A DNA stretch of 64,000 bases from Euborellia annulipes (Eukaryota; Arthropoda; Insecta; Dermaptera; Anisolabididae): positions 1 to 64,000 of the forward strand of contig JAKCPI010003273.1 of NCBI GenBank assembly GCA_023213315.1, in the 5' to 3' direction. The translations under genes and the position numbers were made by a program. A model generated the notes under the pieces. That model ran no database searches and was not told where the DNA came from. It was given only the letters and a program-made list of their open reading frames with translations. Positions within the stretch are counted from its first letter, which is position 1. The number at the start of each line of letters is the position of its first letter. This document shows, piece by piece, positions 10,350-21,437 of the stretch.

Positions 10350-10905
10350 AATTCTGGTGTGACTGGCGCACAGCACACAACTTTCTCTTACCCTTCGGTA
10401 AGAGAAAGTTGTGCACCGTGCTGGTCACACCAGATTTTTTGTGTCGAGATATATTTAGTTTCCGATAGCACCTTAGTTTCAAACTTGCATTTTAAATGTT
10501 GACTGCTTCAAATAAACTATGGTTATTTTTCAAAATTTTAATCTTATATTTGGATATTTTATATACAATAGAGAATCCTAAATAAATACAAAATTTCATA
10601 AGAATTGGAAAGAAAAATTTTAAATTTGTAAAAAGTTCCAAAGTTCGCTTTTGAATCGAAATAACATGCAAATCCCCATATGGGGATTTAACATTTTCTC
10701 TATGGAAGGAAGAGCCGGAAAATGAATTTGAAAAAAATCTGAAATCTTTTCTATGAAGTACAAGAGAAAAGTGTGCTACAAAAGATTTCAATGGCAAAAT
10801 GAGAATATGCATTTTAAAGAGCATGTAAAAAATAACTGATTTTTGAATTTTTATCAAAATCGTTGGAACAAATTTTGAGAAAATCGAAAAAAAGTTATTT
10901 GTTAT
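10350..10905 (-). repeat. Palindromic-end element, second subfamily, inverted
   Basis: The terminal palindrome is at 10353-10440, followed by the complement of the 3340-3450 segment and the CTTTTCTATGAAGTACAAGAG and AAAATCGTTGGAACAAATTT blocks. A 150-codon open frame across it is a by-product of AT-rich repeat sequence. Confidence 0.75.
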
Positions 10906-10979
10906 TGTATTTAAATTTGTATTGTGTTTGTTGGACATAGCCACCGAGGACTGGTGCCTCTAAGCGGGTCGCAATAAAT

Positions 10980-11740
10980 GTATTTATTTATTTAAAAACT
11001 ATTTACAAACGTATTGTAATTTTAGAATGACATTTGAAAATATGAATGCAATTGTGTTGTAATTTTAGAATTTCCAAACTACTTTCAAAAAAAATACAAT
11101 TTTTAAAGAAAATTACTATAAAATGTTTGTAAAATTACAAGACATACTCTATTTTTGGAAGAAAATTGTAATTTTAAAATGTTTTTTAGTTGTAAATATT
11201 TGAAAGCATACATTTGTAAATTTAGTAGATAAATGCATAGTAGTTATCATTTACAAGGGAATTTTATAAATTTAGTATTCCAAAACACACTAAGATTTTT
11301 TTTTTTTACAGTGTAGTATTTTACTGATTTCCGATTTTCTCAAAATTCGCTCCAATTGAGGAACTTGAAGTAGAATCGTTTTCTGCGATGTTCGACTGTA
11401 TGGCAAGCTCCTTTGATAGTTTCTTTAAAACAACCCCTTCTGCGGAAATTATTCTGGGATGGATGGTCACCATGACAATTTTCCAGATATCTTTTAATTG
11501 AATCGCTAGTTATTATTAGGATATTAATATTGTAGGCGCGTCAATGCTTTCTAATTCTACGTCTCTTTTACGAATTTTAAGATTTTCCAAGTTACGGATG
11601 CTTGATTTTAGAAATCTTGCCAAAAAATTGATTTTTAACCAAAATCGGAACGTTTCGGCTTTGCCAGGTCCTCGGTCTAAACACTGATCTTTAAGAATAA
11701 TTCTTTCTATAATGGAGAATTGGAGATATCAGCCAAATTG
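10980..11740. other. AT-rich spacer
   Basis: Contains short TTTGTAA/TTACAA inverted words around 11000-11290 (a decayed inverted repeat) and a decayed hammerhead-like GAACGTTTCGGC at about 11649. No coding support. Confidence 0.3.
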
Positions 11741-11746
11741 GGATTA

Positions 11747-12044
11747 TCTAGGTTCAATAAAACTCTCAGAATAAGACGACGTTTTGGCCTGAATTTATTT
11801 GGCCATCTTCAGTTATTGGGAATTATACACATAGTGCAAGTGCACATGTGATCAAACCAGGACTCGTCCATAATAAAATTTATTTGCTTCAAACAAAATT
11901 ATATGGCTCCTGTGCCCAAGCCCAGAGAAAGACCAGGTTTGATCACATCTGCACTTGCATTATGTGTATAATTCCCAATAAATGAAGATGGCCAAATAAA
12001 TTCAGGCCAAAACGTCTTATTCTGGGAGTTTTATTGAACCTAGA
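11747..12044. repeat. Decayed hammerhead-type inverted-repeat element
   Basis: The arms TCTAGGTTCAATAAAACTCT and its complement enclose antisense and sense remnants of the core. The GAAA position reads AAAA on both arms (GGCCAAAACGTC). CTGAAGA survives on the left arm only, so it is predicted inactive. Confidence 0.7.
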
Positions 12045-12547
12045 TAAAACAAAAAGTATGCCCAAAAATTCAAATAATTCAAAAATTTGCCAAGAGATGT
12101 CAGAATGGTAGCTAATAATATTTAATGCATTTGGTTGATTTTCGTTGATCTTTTAACAATAAATACTTTATAAATGTTATTATATATTATGTATAATTTA
12201 TAAAAGGATAAAAATATATAAATATAGGCCAAAAGGGGATATGTGATTAATAATAACAATAAATTCATTTTTAAATTAAAAAAAAAAATTAAAGATTATT
12301 GGGACAGATTGTTTTTTTTTGTATTTGCTTGATAACAAAAAAATTAATTACGATAATTTTTTAATAAGTCATTAAACAAATTATAGCTCGATGACCCAAT
12401 AATCTCTTATGAATTTAATTCATTTAAAAAAAACCCGCATTGAAAAATTCCTTATAATAGTCTAGTTTTTTTTTAAGTACTTTTATACGTCGCTTCTGAA
12501 CCCCCTTAATAGCTTATAATATCGTATCGTTTATTTTTTTATTTCAG

Positions 12548-15204
12548 ATCTCTCACTCTTTGTTCTTCTATTTGTTTCGGCGGTGTTTGGAAATCCCATT
12601 GAAGATCAATTTGACAGTCAAACGGAAGCAATTGATCTCCATGATCGTATATTAGATGAAATAAATCTTTCTAAATTTGTACATTTAAAACGAGTAAATT
12701 TATTAAATACAAGAATCGAGGCGTTGCCAGAAAACTTTTTTGAAAACAACCACCATCTGGAGGAGGTGATTTTGGATCACAATTTCTTAACACAATTGCC
12801 AAAGGATATATTTAAAAATAATAGAAATTTAAAATCAATCTCTATGAGTTCAAATCAATTTAAAAATCCATGGAGTGTTTTAGAGAAATTGGAAAATTTA
12901 GAAAATTTAACTATAGGTTGGAATAATATCAAAGAGATTAATTGTGACGTAATAAAAAAATTGAAAAACTTAAAACTTCTATCTCTTACGAGCAATAAAA
13001 TTAGAAAAATTCCAGAATCGTGTTTTTCTGAAAATAAATTTTTAACCATTGTAAATATTGATAGCAATGATATTTTTGAATTGGATGGCGATTTATTTGA
13101 AAAAAATCTAAATCTTGAACGAATTCTTTTAAATCGCAATCCGATTAAGGAGCTTCCCAAAAATCTCTTCAAAAATAATTCTAAACTTCGTTATATAAAT
13201 ATTGATAATAAATTTTTAAAAAATCCCTGGACGGTTTTAAAAGGTCTAAAAAATTTAGAAGAATTGGTTATAAAATCGCAGGTTCTGATGAATTGCGATG
13301 TTTTAGAAACATTAGAGAAATTAAAACATTTTCAAGTTGAATTGGAAATTGAAGGCGACGATGACGTCATCATGACGTGTCCGTCTTTGCCGAATTCAAA
13401 TCTCGAAACGCTGAGCATTGAAGCATTTTCTATTAGAGAATTTCCTGAACGAATGCTAGAAAACGCCGTCAAATTAAAATCCTTTCATCTCCAAAGAAGT
13501 TATTTGAGCAATTTCTCTGACGAATTTTTTAAAAATAATAAAGAATTGAAAACTTTAAAACTTGAACTTTATTCATTAGAAAATCCCTGGACGGGTATTG
13601 AGGAGTTGAAGAATTTAGAAACCTTAGAAATATCATCTGATGATCTTGTATTAGAAGAAATCAATTGCGAGATCTTCAAGGGTTTAACGAATTTGAAATC
13701 GTTTAGCATTAAATCTAAAATGAATAATAATAGTTTGTGCTTTTCTCATAATGTGCATCTGGAAAAATTGAATTTGTATGGAAATCAAATTGATGAAATC
13801 ACTGAAACGGTTTTTGATAATAATATTCAATTGAAAGAATTGGATTTAGGGTATAATGGTCTAAAAACATTGCCAGGGAACATTTTCGAAAGGAATAAAG
13901 AATTGATTTCACTTTCGCTAAAAAATAACGAAATAAAAAATCCCTGGCCGTTGATTGGACAGTTAAAAAATTTACAAGAATTATATTTAATGAGAAATTC
14001 TATTAAAAATATCGATTGTCATGTTTTGAGAAATTTGAAAAATTTAAAAACTTTAGACGTTCAAATAAATGAAATAGAAAAAATCGATTCCGAATGTTTT
14101 AGTGAAAATATCAATTTAGAAATTTTACAGTTGCAAGGTAATTCCTTTAAAGTGTTACCCGCGGATTTGTTAGTAAATAATAACAAAATTATTAGCGTTA
14201 TGATTGGCAACAATTTGGCTGATTTGCCGACAGGGATTTTTGAAAATTCGAAAAACTTAAAGAACGTATTTATACAAGGGGAGACAGCGCTGCAGACAAA
14301 TATTTGGACAGCCCTCGGGCGAGCGCCTTCAATTGAAACCCTGACACTGCGAATACCAATGAAATCCATTTCGAGCCAAGATATCAAAGCTTTGATCCAT
14401 TTAGATGAACTTGATCTCTCTTCATGTAAAATTGAAGAAATAAACTTTAACGAAAATCATTTTTCTTTGAAATTTTTAGACCTGTCTGGTAACAAGATTT
14501 CAGAATTTTCTCCGGATTCGTTGACTGGCTTAAAGAAATTAATCACTCTTTACGCCCCGATGAATTATTTAAAATCAATGCCCCAGGGATTGCAAAATGT
14601 GCGCTATCTTTATTTGGGTGAAAATGCAATCAAGACAGTTTCCATTTCGGGAATGGATTATTTAGAGACTTTAGATATAAAAGGGAATTATATTGAGACG
14701 TTATCAAACAGTCCATTTGCTCGTTTGAAATATCTTCAAGAATTATCGTTATCATATAATCAATTGAAATCAATAGAAAAAGAAAACTTCGCTGGATTAG
14801 TTGATTTGAAATCGCTTGAATTGAATAATAATCAAATAAGCGAACTTCCTGCTGATCTCTTTCATGAATTAACATCTTCGTTTACAAATTTAGAGATGAG
14901 AAGTAACAACATCACGACACTTCCGGATGGCCTCTTCAATCAGTTCCAAGAGTTGGATGAGATTATTTTTAAATATAATAAAATTACACAAATGAATTCT
15001 AAAGCGTTCGCTGACAAGTCGACAATTAGGAAAATTTCGTTATCTTACAATCGATTGAGTTGTGATTGTCAAGGCTATAAAGATGCCATCTGGGCTAGAG
15101 AGCATGTGGGCTCTATGAAGGGAAAGTGTTATAATAGTACGCTAGAGAATCTCTATACTGAAGAGCAATGGATAGACACACTTCTTAAAAATTGTCACGA
15201 ATAA
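12548..15204 (+). CDS. Secreted leucine-rich-repeat protein, terminal exon
   Basis: Seen: acceptor TTATTTCAG at 12539-12547, then an exon open to TAA at 15202-15204. The first residues (LSLFVLLFVSAVFG then NPIEDQ) form a signal-peptide core and probable cleavage site. The initiator methionine must therefore lie in an upstream exon ending in phase 1, which I could not place; the GTG at 12583 is internal. About 34 leucine-rich repeats of 23-24 residues follow, and the C-terminus has an LRRCT-like CDC....C....C cluster (LSCDCQGYK, GKCYN, NCHE). No membrane segment or GPI signal is visible, so it is probably extracellular and binds protein ligands. An NPW-containing repeat recurs at residues 94, 213, 333, 452 and 573 (counted from 12583), revealing a super-repeat of about 120 residues. 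Family knowledge: similar arrays occur in arthropod secreted LRR proteins; the exact orthologue is not recognised. Confidence 0.9.
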
Positions 15205-15341
15205 CTAATCAAAACGTTATTCGAAAACATAAACCATCAACAAATTCTGTAAAGAATTAGTTTTACGAACTTTAAGATATTATACTTAAATAGTTTATTG
15301 TATCTGAAAAAGGTCACCGAAATGTCATATTTTTATAAAAA

Positions 15342-15351
15342 AATAAATAAA
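15342..15351 (+). promoter_or_regulatory. Polyadenylation signals of the LRR gene
   Basis: Overlapping AATAAATAAA lies about 140 bases past the stop codon, in unique AT-rich 3' UTR sequence. This is a standard distance. Confidence 0.6.
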
Positions 15352-15407
15352 GTCAAATCTAAAAATGCTTGTTTTCTTTTAAGCCTATTCCATTGCTGTT
15401 GATAAAA

Positions 15408-15510
15408 CGAATTCGCTGGTGTGACAAGCACAGAACACAACTTTCAATTACGGTAAAGGTAAGTGAAAGGTGTGTGGTGCTGTGCGACCAATCACACCTG
15501 ATTTTTTTTT
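15408..15510 (+). repeat. Isolated palindromic tip of the CTGGTGTGAC element
   Basis: CTGGTGTGACAAGCACAGAA pairs with the complement ending in CAATCACACCTGATT. Only the terminal hairpin is present. Confidence 0.7.
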
Positions 15511-15840
15511 GTCTTGGTATATATAATTCAATTAATTATAACGCCTATAACCAGGCGCTATCAATCATAAACTCCCCAGAGTGCTAAAGTGAACATGAAC
15601 CTGTCAATTGTAAATTAAAAGCTGGCAACTCTAAAGTCAGAGACAACAGCTGCGATAAAAAAATAAAATAAATAGTTTTTTTTTTATTTGACAATTAGGA
15701 AATTAATAAAAATAAATGAATATTGTAATAAAAAACAGAATGTGCTGGACTGAGAGAGAAGCTAACAGGCAAAGAAAAGTAATTTGCAGAGGTCAGGACA
15801 AAAAGTACTAAGATTAAAAAATGTATAATTTAATCTAGGC

Positions 15841-15887
15841 CAGTGATGGCGAACTTATGCACGTGTCAAAAAGTTTCGCCATCCCTG
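15841..15887 (+). mobile_element. 47-bp hAT-like mini-element
   Basis: The ends CAGTGATGGCGAAC and GTTTCGCCATCCCTG are flanked by ATCTAGGC at 15833-15840 and 15888-15895. At this size it retains little more than its TIRs. It interrupts the left flank of the hammerhead-type element that follows. Confidence 0.75.
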
Positions 15888-15892
15888 ATCTA

Positions 15893-15940
15893 GGCAGAAG
15901 TTTCGGGTGACAATAACGGTTGCCATCTTCAGTCCCAATG
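15893..15940 (-). ncRNA. Hammerhead motif, partly decayed
   Basis: Minus strand: CTGAAGA (15926-15932), a long stem II region, and GAAACTTC (15897-15904), where the expected G of ACGT is replaced. The mirrored remnant at about 16038-16064 reads CCAAAACGTC. Likely inactive. Confidence 0.45.
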
Positions 15941-16109
15941 TAAGTTTTTTTTAAGGTTTTCCTTAATATAGTAATGTACTTACAAGTACTTGCTTTGCAT
16001 TAGTATATTATTTGACAGGGAAACCTTAATTTCATTGAAGTAACCGTTAGGGTGACCAAAACGTCTGCCTTGATTAAAGTATAAAGATGTTCAATAAAAC
16101 GCTATTTTT

Positions 16110-17300
16110 TTTTTTTTTTTGGCCATCTATATGAGTCCAGATTAAAAAAATTAGTGCGTTAAAAATTAATTGTAAATAAATGTAAAGTTTGACCCTAAAC
16201 CCGAATAAGAAGGGTATATTTCAATAAATAAATAAAAACTCTCATGAAAGCATAAACCGTAGGCTCTAGTTGAAAGATTAAAATTTAAAAAACTTAAAAT
16301 ATTAGGTTATGAATTGCAAGGATTTATTAAAAAATAACATTTTAAACACTATTTCAATTCTCAGCAAGTGATTTAATAACTACTACAACTACAATTCTGA
16401 AGATGACAACATTAAGGGATACAAATGTTAATTTTTAATAAATCTTTGAAATTTATAACCTAGTAATTTTATTAATAATTTATTAATTTTCATTAATACG
16501 TAATGTTTCAAATAGAGTTATGTGATTATACTTGAAGATGTGTGTGACCAGCGCTTGAAACGATGTCAATTTTGTTTTATTTCCTACTAATGTAGATCAA
16601 ACTCTTTTGCGTATTGTCACACCATGTTGAAAATCATTATAAATAAAATGCCAATGTGTTTTTCTCTCTCTCCTAAGTGTTTATATAATAAGCCTTTTTG
16701 AAAGGCGGAGAGAAAGAGAGAGTTAAGCGAGTCTAGTGACATATAGAATTAATATTTATTACTATCACAGCTTTTAAGGAATATTGAAAAATTTTTATTT
16801 GTCAAATCAAAAGAAAGTTTTTTTTTTCTCCTGATTCCGGCATTTCTCTTTGGGAGGATCTGAATTTAAAGCAATTTGTCAAGTGAAATTTATAATTTTT
16901 AATTTAATGTTTGCTATTTGATTCAGAATCAAAAGCAAATAATGGAAATATATTTTCGACACTTTTGCACTCAAAACGTTTGCTAGGCTTAACGCAGAAA
17001 TTGAATTTTCAGACTTTCGCCACTCAGCATTCTCAGCAGGCGATATACTGTATTTATTTATTTAATATGTGTGAGATTTTTCACTTCTCTAGTGTGTTGA
17101 ATTATGAATGCACAGTGTTTTTGAGTAAAAGCCAGGACTGAAGTGTCGGCAGAAAAATACACCAAAAGCTTAAAAAAAAAAAAATAATAAAATAATAGGT
17201 AAGAGAAAATAAAAATAAACAGGGTTTTATAGAAAAGAAGGTTTACTCTCGTTTGGCAGGTGTCCTCATGTATAATGGTAATATTTATATTTGCCCTCAG
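16110..17300. other. AT-rich region without supported gene
   Basis: Holds decayed hammerhead-like remnants (TCTGAAGATGACAAC at about 16395, CTTGAAGATG at about 16531), an inverted pair TAGGTTATGAATT/AATTTATAACCTA (16303 and 16449) and some unique sequence at 16830-17140. No exon could be supported. Confidence 0.35.
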
Positions 17301-17307
17301 GCCTGAT

Positions 17308-17517
17308 CATGGGCGTACCTAGAGAATTTGGCTGGGAGGGGTCATGGGACCAGCCATCCTCGCTGGGGGAGGCACTACTAGCTATCCACCGGGGGGGGGG
17401 GGGGGGGGGCTATAAAGCCCCATATTTTCTCAATTTTTCTTTGGGCAGGGAGCTTTCTGGAGGGGGTGGGGCACGAGCCTTCTGGGGGCCCCCCAGCACC
17501 CCCTAGTTTCGCCCATG
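17308..17517 (+). mobile_element. hAT-like MITE, CATGGGCGTACC family
   Basis: The ends CATGGGCGTACCTAG and TAGTTTCGCCCATG are flanked by GGCCTGAT at 17300-17307 and 17518-17525. It is internally GC-rich with a 19-20 base G run. A sister copy is at 55041-55362. Confidence 0.85.
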
Positions 17518-17778
17518 GGCCTGATGGTGGTCACTTCTGTGATCGAAGCTGCACCTTGCAAAGAGATGCCAATCAAGAAAAATATTACAATTTCAGTAAT
17601 TGCATTTAATTATTGTATAATCTGCTCAAACAGCAACAAAACGAGAGTATACAAATCAAATCAGTTAATTTTAATTAATTTTTGTTAAAATTCTGTATTT
17701 TATATTCATTGATTAGATAATATATATAACAAGGAAGAAAAAAAAAATGATTTATTATTACTTTCTTTTTATTTTTAC

Positions 17779-17904
17779 TTTCTCTTACCTATAGGCCCTA
17801 TATCAAATACGAATATATAGAGAGAAAGAATTGATTCCATGTCAAAAATTCAATGTCGAGTTTATGAAAATAAGCTTTTGAACAAAATTGGCCAAAAAGT
17901 ATTA
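17779..17904 (+). repeat. Left part of a palindromic-end element cut by the LINE
   Basis: Begins TTTTACTTTCTCTTACC and runs to GCCAAAAAGTATTA. The rest of the element resumes at 22812, with the same 14 bases repeated there. Confidence 0.8.
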
Positions 17905-18081
17905 ATAATAATAATAATAATTTATTTACTGCTTTGAGCTAATGCTCTTTACAGGAATTCTGGTAATACATACATAATATTTAATTGATAGAAAAAAAAA
18001 GAATAAAAAAATAAAAAATTAACATGCAAACAGAGTAATGACATTGATGATGGTACCATAGCATTCTTTCGGGCCTAGGGC

Positions 18082-21000
18082 TTATTCATTCAAGGCGAAA
18101 GCTCTCAACCTCATCGCTCCCTCCATAAAGAGATATAGGGCGTTTATCCTGTCAACATCTTCGGGGTGCAGCAAGGTTTTTAACATGTCCTCCTTCCCCA
18201 GCTCCGTCAGACCGCCAAGATGGGCTCTTCTCAAGGGCTCGTACATCGGACATTCCGCCAAGATGTGGTATAAATCTTCCTGCACTTTCATGTTGCAGAT
18301 GTCGCACATGGATCCAGGCTCTATCCTATGAGACGACCCGCCCACCGAGAAGTTGAAACACCTCACATTATTCAATCTAGCCTGATGTAGGACCCTCTGT
18401 TTAGCTCTGGAGACCCCCATGCTCAAAATTCTGTTGTGGTTGTAGTTAAATAATTCGTACATTGGGCAATATTCAGAGTTGTTTGCTCTCTCAATATCCA
18501 ATCTATAGTAGTAAGTTTGGAGTTCGTTTATTAGGCTGTTTGCATTTTTTTTGAGCAATTCACCGTCCTGGGCTCTCCATAGATCTTCTTTATCCATGAG
18601 CAAGAAGTATCCCCTCATCTGCGCTACCCAGTTGTACCTGGTATCCATTCCCTCTATTTCACTCAGCAGGCGTAGTCTCTCAAAGCACAAACGAGGGAGT
18701 CTATTAGGGCCCATGGCCATCAGTTTGGTCACCCACAACAGTGCTCTCCTAAACACGTGCGTGATCAACCTCGGTCGCAGGAACTCGCACCGGATGACGT
18801 GACCCGGTGTGGATATATTGAGATGAAACAGGGACTTGAAGAACTTCACCTGGCTACATTCCAATATTTTTTCATAGTTTAGGCCCCATATTTCCGCGGC
18901 ATAGAGCAGAACGCTTAAAACAGTTGACTCGTAGATTCTAAAAGTAGCCCCATAGTCGCTCGTACCAGATCTTTTAATAACGCTTCTTATTCTTGCCATA
19001 GCTATGTTGGTTTTGCTGGTCATATGCTTCGCTGCTCTGCGAAAAAGACCCGATGAGCTGAGAACGATACCGAGATATGTATACTCGTTCACTATTTCTA
19101 ATGCTTGGAGTTTGAATGTAAACCTGAGGTCTTTTTCGTATCTCCCAGAACGCCTGAATACCAGAATTTTTGATTTGTTTGTATTGACTGTCAGATGATT
19201 CTTGCTACAGTATGATTCCAATGTCTCCAACAATTTTTGTAGTTTTCTCGGCGTGTCACTCAGTATCACAAGGTCGTCCGCGTACATGAGGGAAGTGATG
19301 TAAGTATGTGAGTCTAGGGCCACTCCCTGAGCTGTATTCGATAGGAACTCCGGTAGGTCAGCCGTGAACAGATTGAAAAGAAGCGGGCTCAAAGGATCCC
19401 CCTGCAGAACACCCCGCTCAATCTTTATGGGATCTGAGCAAATGTTGTTAATTCTGACCTGGGCTCTGGCGTCACGATATAAGTTGCTGATAATACGAAT
19501 CAGTTTTTCGCTAAGTCCCAGGTGGTACAATTTTTCCCATAAGAGCTCGTGATTCACTGTATCAAATGCTTTTTTGAAGTCGATGAAAGCGGCGTAGATC
19601 TTTCTTTTTTTGAGTCTGAGGTGAGAGCCCACAACAGCAGACAGCACAAACAGGTTATCCGTACATCCACGTCCACTCCGAAATCCAGACTGACACTCAG
19701 GTATTTTATTTTCTTCTTCTGCCCAGGTTGCAATTCTATGGGTTAGGGTAGAACTAAAAACTTTGGCGATTGTGTTCATTAAGGATATTCCTCTGTAATT
19801 ATCTGGCACCGTAAGGTCTCCCTTCTTGTGCAGAAGTATTATGTGAGTTTCCGACCATGCTTTTGGTATCTTTTCGCTTACAAGAATCTTGTTAAATAAT
19901 TTCAATACAAAACTTTTTCCTCGTGAATCAAGGTTTTTAAGAAACTCGTTGGGGATACCATCCGGGCCCGGTGATTTTCCGTTTTTGCAATTCTTGAGTA
20001 CCACTTCCAGCTCTGCCAGTTCAATTGGTCTATCCAGGAATGGATGGCCGACTCCACATCTATAAGCATGGACAAAAACACTCTTCAACCTAAACACTCT
20101 GGTGAAATGATCATGCCATATCTTCAAGTCGATGACGTTATCGATCGCTCTGCCTCTGGACAAACTTCTAAACGTGCTCCAGAACTCCCCAGGGTTTTTT
20201 AAGTTAGAGAATCTTGCGGTAATCTCGGCGAAGTAGTTTTTCTTGTTAATCTTGGTTAGTTCTTTGTACTCCTTCTTAGACTCGATGTAGCTCGACATAT
20301 ACGGCTCGACGAAGAGAAATTTTTTGCAAACCCTGTATTTTGCATGCATTTCCTTTTTGGCCCTACAGCAGTCAGCGCTGAACCAACCTCTCCTCCTAGG
20401 TCCCCCACTCCCCACCAAGTACTCCCTCCTTAGGTTTAACTCACGAGCTGTTTGTTTCAGAGCGCCGACTAGGTGTTGATAATTATCCTCTTCACTATTT
20501 GTGTAAATCAAGGAGAGATCCAGGTTATCGCTTGTACATGCTTTGAAAGCATTATTCAGCTCCTGCTTCCAGACAAATTTTTCGATGGTTCCTTTCAAAT
20601 TACTATTTGACGGGCTGTCCAAAATTTCGTCCCCAGAGATCGAGATCACATAAGGAAAATGGTCTGAATCCAGTACAGAGTCCAGCACATACGAATCCTC
20701 AATGAGCTCCGCAAGCGAGATGCCTATCCAAGCCAAATCTATCGTCGATCGTCCCTGGTTTCCAATGAATGTTGGTCTCGCGGGTGTGTCTCTCATCGTT
20801 CTGCCATTTATCACCATCATGCCATTCTCCTCCATGAACTCTACCAGTGCTCTGCCCCTAGCGTTGACGGTGGTATCCATTGTTGTTCTCGTTGGGCTTA
20901 TCATCAGACGATTTGTCAGATCATCATCACCCTGATTCAGAAGTCCAATTCGAGCATTAAAATCCCCGACGAGCATTACAAATTCAGAATTCAAAGCCTC

Positions 21001-21381
21001 CCCCAGTGCGTCCCTCAATAAGTCCAAACAGAATCCAATATTGTCGGAGGGGGGCAAATATAGGAAGCCCAGAATAAATGGCATGTTCTTGATTTTTATT
21101 CTCATGATAAGCCAGAGATAGTGTTCTTCCAAAACCTTCAAGTGGTACTGTTTTTTCACGAAAACTAAGAGGCCTCCGCTAGCCCTACCTCTTGATTTTT
21201 CTTTTTTAGCAGGAACATAAAACATATTAAACTTTTTTTCCCAGGTTTCATCCAGCGCAGGTCTTGATGTGAGCCATGTTTCATTTAGACATATTATACT
21301 ATATTCGTTATTTCTTCCAATGTCGTCATACATGTCTGAGTCCCTGAAGTTAGTGTATCCATGGCAATTCCATGACATCAT
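18082..21381 (-). CDS. LINE ORF2: endonuclease / reverse transcriptase
   Basis: An intact frame of 1099 residues. The N-terminus is an AP-type endonuclease: WNCHG at 4-8, LNETW at 32-36 with the catalytic Glu34, GDFNAR at 139-144, and a C-terminal SDHFP near 240. The reverse transcriptase follows, with GKSPGPDGIPNEFL, FRSGRGCTDN, a catalytic FIDFKKAFD near 600, LQGDPLSPLLFN, and YADD near 698. The C-terminal part holds a CCHC knuckle near 1023 (CDIC...YHILAEC). It would nick the target and copy the element's RNA in the nucleus. ORF2 begins 57 bases after the ORF1 stop. It may be read from the ATGATG at 21376-21381 or by reinitiation. No internal stop or frameshift was seen, so it may be functional. 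Confidence 0.92.
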   Translation of the reverse strand: MMSWNCHGYTNFRDSDMYDDIGRNNEYSIICLNETWLTSRPALDETWEKKFNMFYVPAKKEKSRGRASGGLLVFVKKQYHLKVLEEHYLWLIMRIKIKNMPFILGFLYLPPSDNIGFCLDLLRDALGEALNSEFVMLVGDFNARIGLLNQGDDDLTNRLMISPTRTTMDTTVNARGRALVEFMEENGMMVINGRTMRDTPARPTFIGNQGRSTIDLAWIGISLAELIEDSYVLDSVLDSDHFPYVISISGDEILDSPSNSNLKGTIEKFVWKQELNNAFKACTSDNLDLSLIYTNSEEDNYQHLVGALKQTARELNLRREYLVGSGGPRRRGWFSADCCRAKKEMHAKYRVCKKFLFVEPYMSSYIESKKEYKELTKINKKNYFAEITARFSNLKNPGEFWSTFRSLSRGRAIDNVIDLKIWHDHFTRVFRLKSVFVHAYRCGVGHPFLDRPIELAELEVVLKNCKNGKSPGPDGIPNEFLKNLDSRGKSFVLKLFNKILVSEKIPKAWSETHIILLHKKGDLTVPDNYRGISLMNTIAKVFSSTLTHRIATWAEEENKIPECQSGFRSGRGCTDNLFVLSAVVGSHLRLKKRKIYAAFIDFKKAFDTVNHELLWEKLYHLGLSEKLIRIISNLYRDARAQVRINNICSDPIKIERGVLQGDPLSPLLFNLFTADLPEFLSNTAQGVALDSHTYITSLMYADDLVILSDTPRKLQKLLETLESYCSKNHLTVNTNKSKILVFRRSGRYEKDLRFTFKLQALEIVNEYTYLGIVLSSSGLFRRAAKHMTSKTNIAMARIRSVIKRSGTSDYGATFRIYESTVLSVLLYAAEIWGLNYEKILECSQVKFFKSLFHLNISTPGHVIRCEFLRPRLITHVFRRALLWVTKLMAMGPNRLPRLCFERLRLLSEIEGMDTRYNWVAQMRGYFLLMDKEDLWRAQDGELLKKNANSLINELQTYYYRLDIERANNSEYCPMYELFNYNHNRILSMGVSRAKQRVLHQARLNNVRCFNFSVGGSSHRIEPGSMCDICNMKVQEDLYHILAECPMYEPLRRAHLGGLTELGKEDMLKTLLHPEDVDRINALYLFMEGAMRLRAFALNE

Positions 21382-21437
21382 CCTGAACCCCGAACAAGCC
21401 CCGGTCCTTCTTCCCGCCTGTTTATCGTCAGTCTGTC

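Noticed and set aside
10492..10944. 150-codon minus-strand frame
   Set aside because: Lies wholly in a palindromic-element copy; the same region in other copies is broken by stops.
12583..12585. GTG at 12583 as the start codon of the LRR protein
   Set aside because: The hydrophobic signal-peptide core lies upstream of it in the same frame and begins at a splice acceptor.
12855..14875. Antisense open frames opposite the LRR exon
   Set aside because: Shadows of the coding strand with low-complexity Phe/Leu/Ser composition.
16375..16600. Additional hammerhead ribozymes (CTGAAGATG..., CTTGAAGATG...)
   Set aside because: GAAAC with a paired stem II is missing or out of place; at best decayed relics. 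Same for 17521, 29607, 35252 and 47801.
18551..20935. Plus-strand open frames opposite LINE ORF2
   Set aside because: Antisense shadows of the reverse-transcriptase gene.
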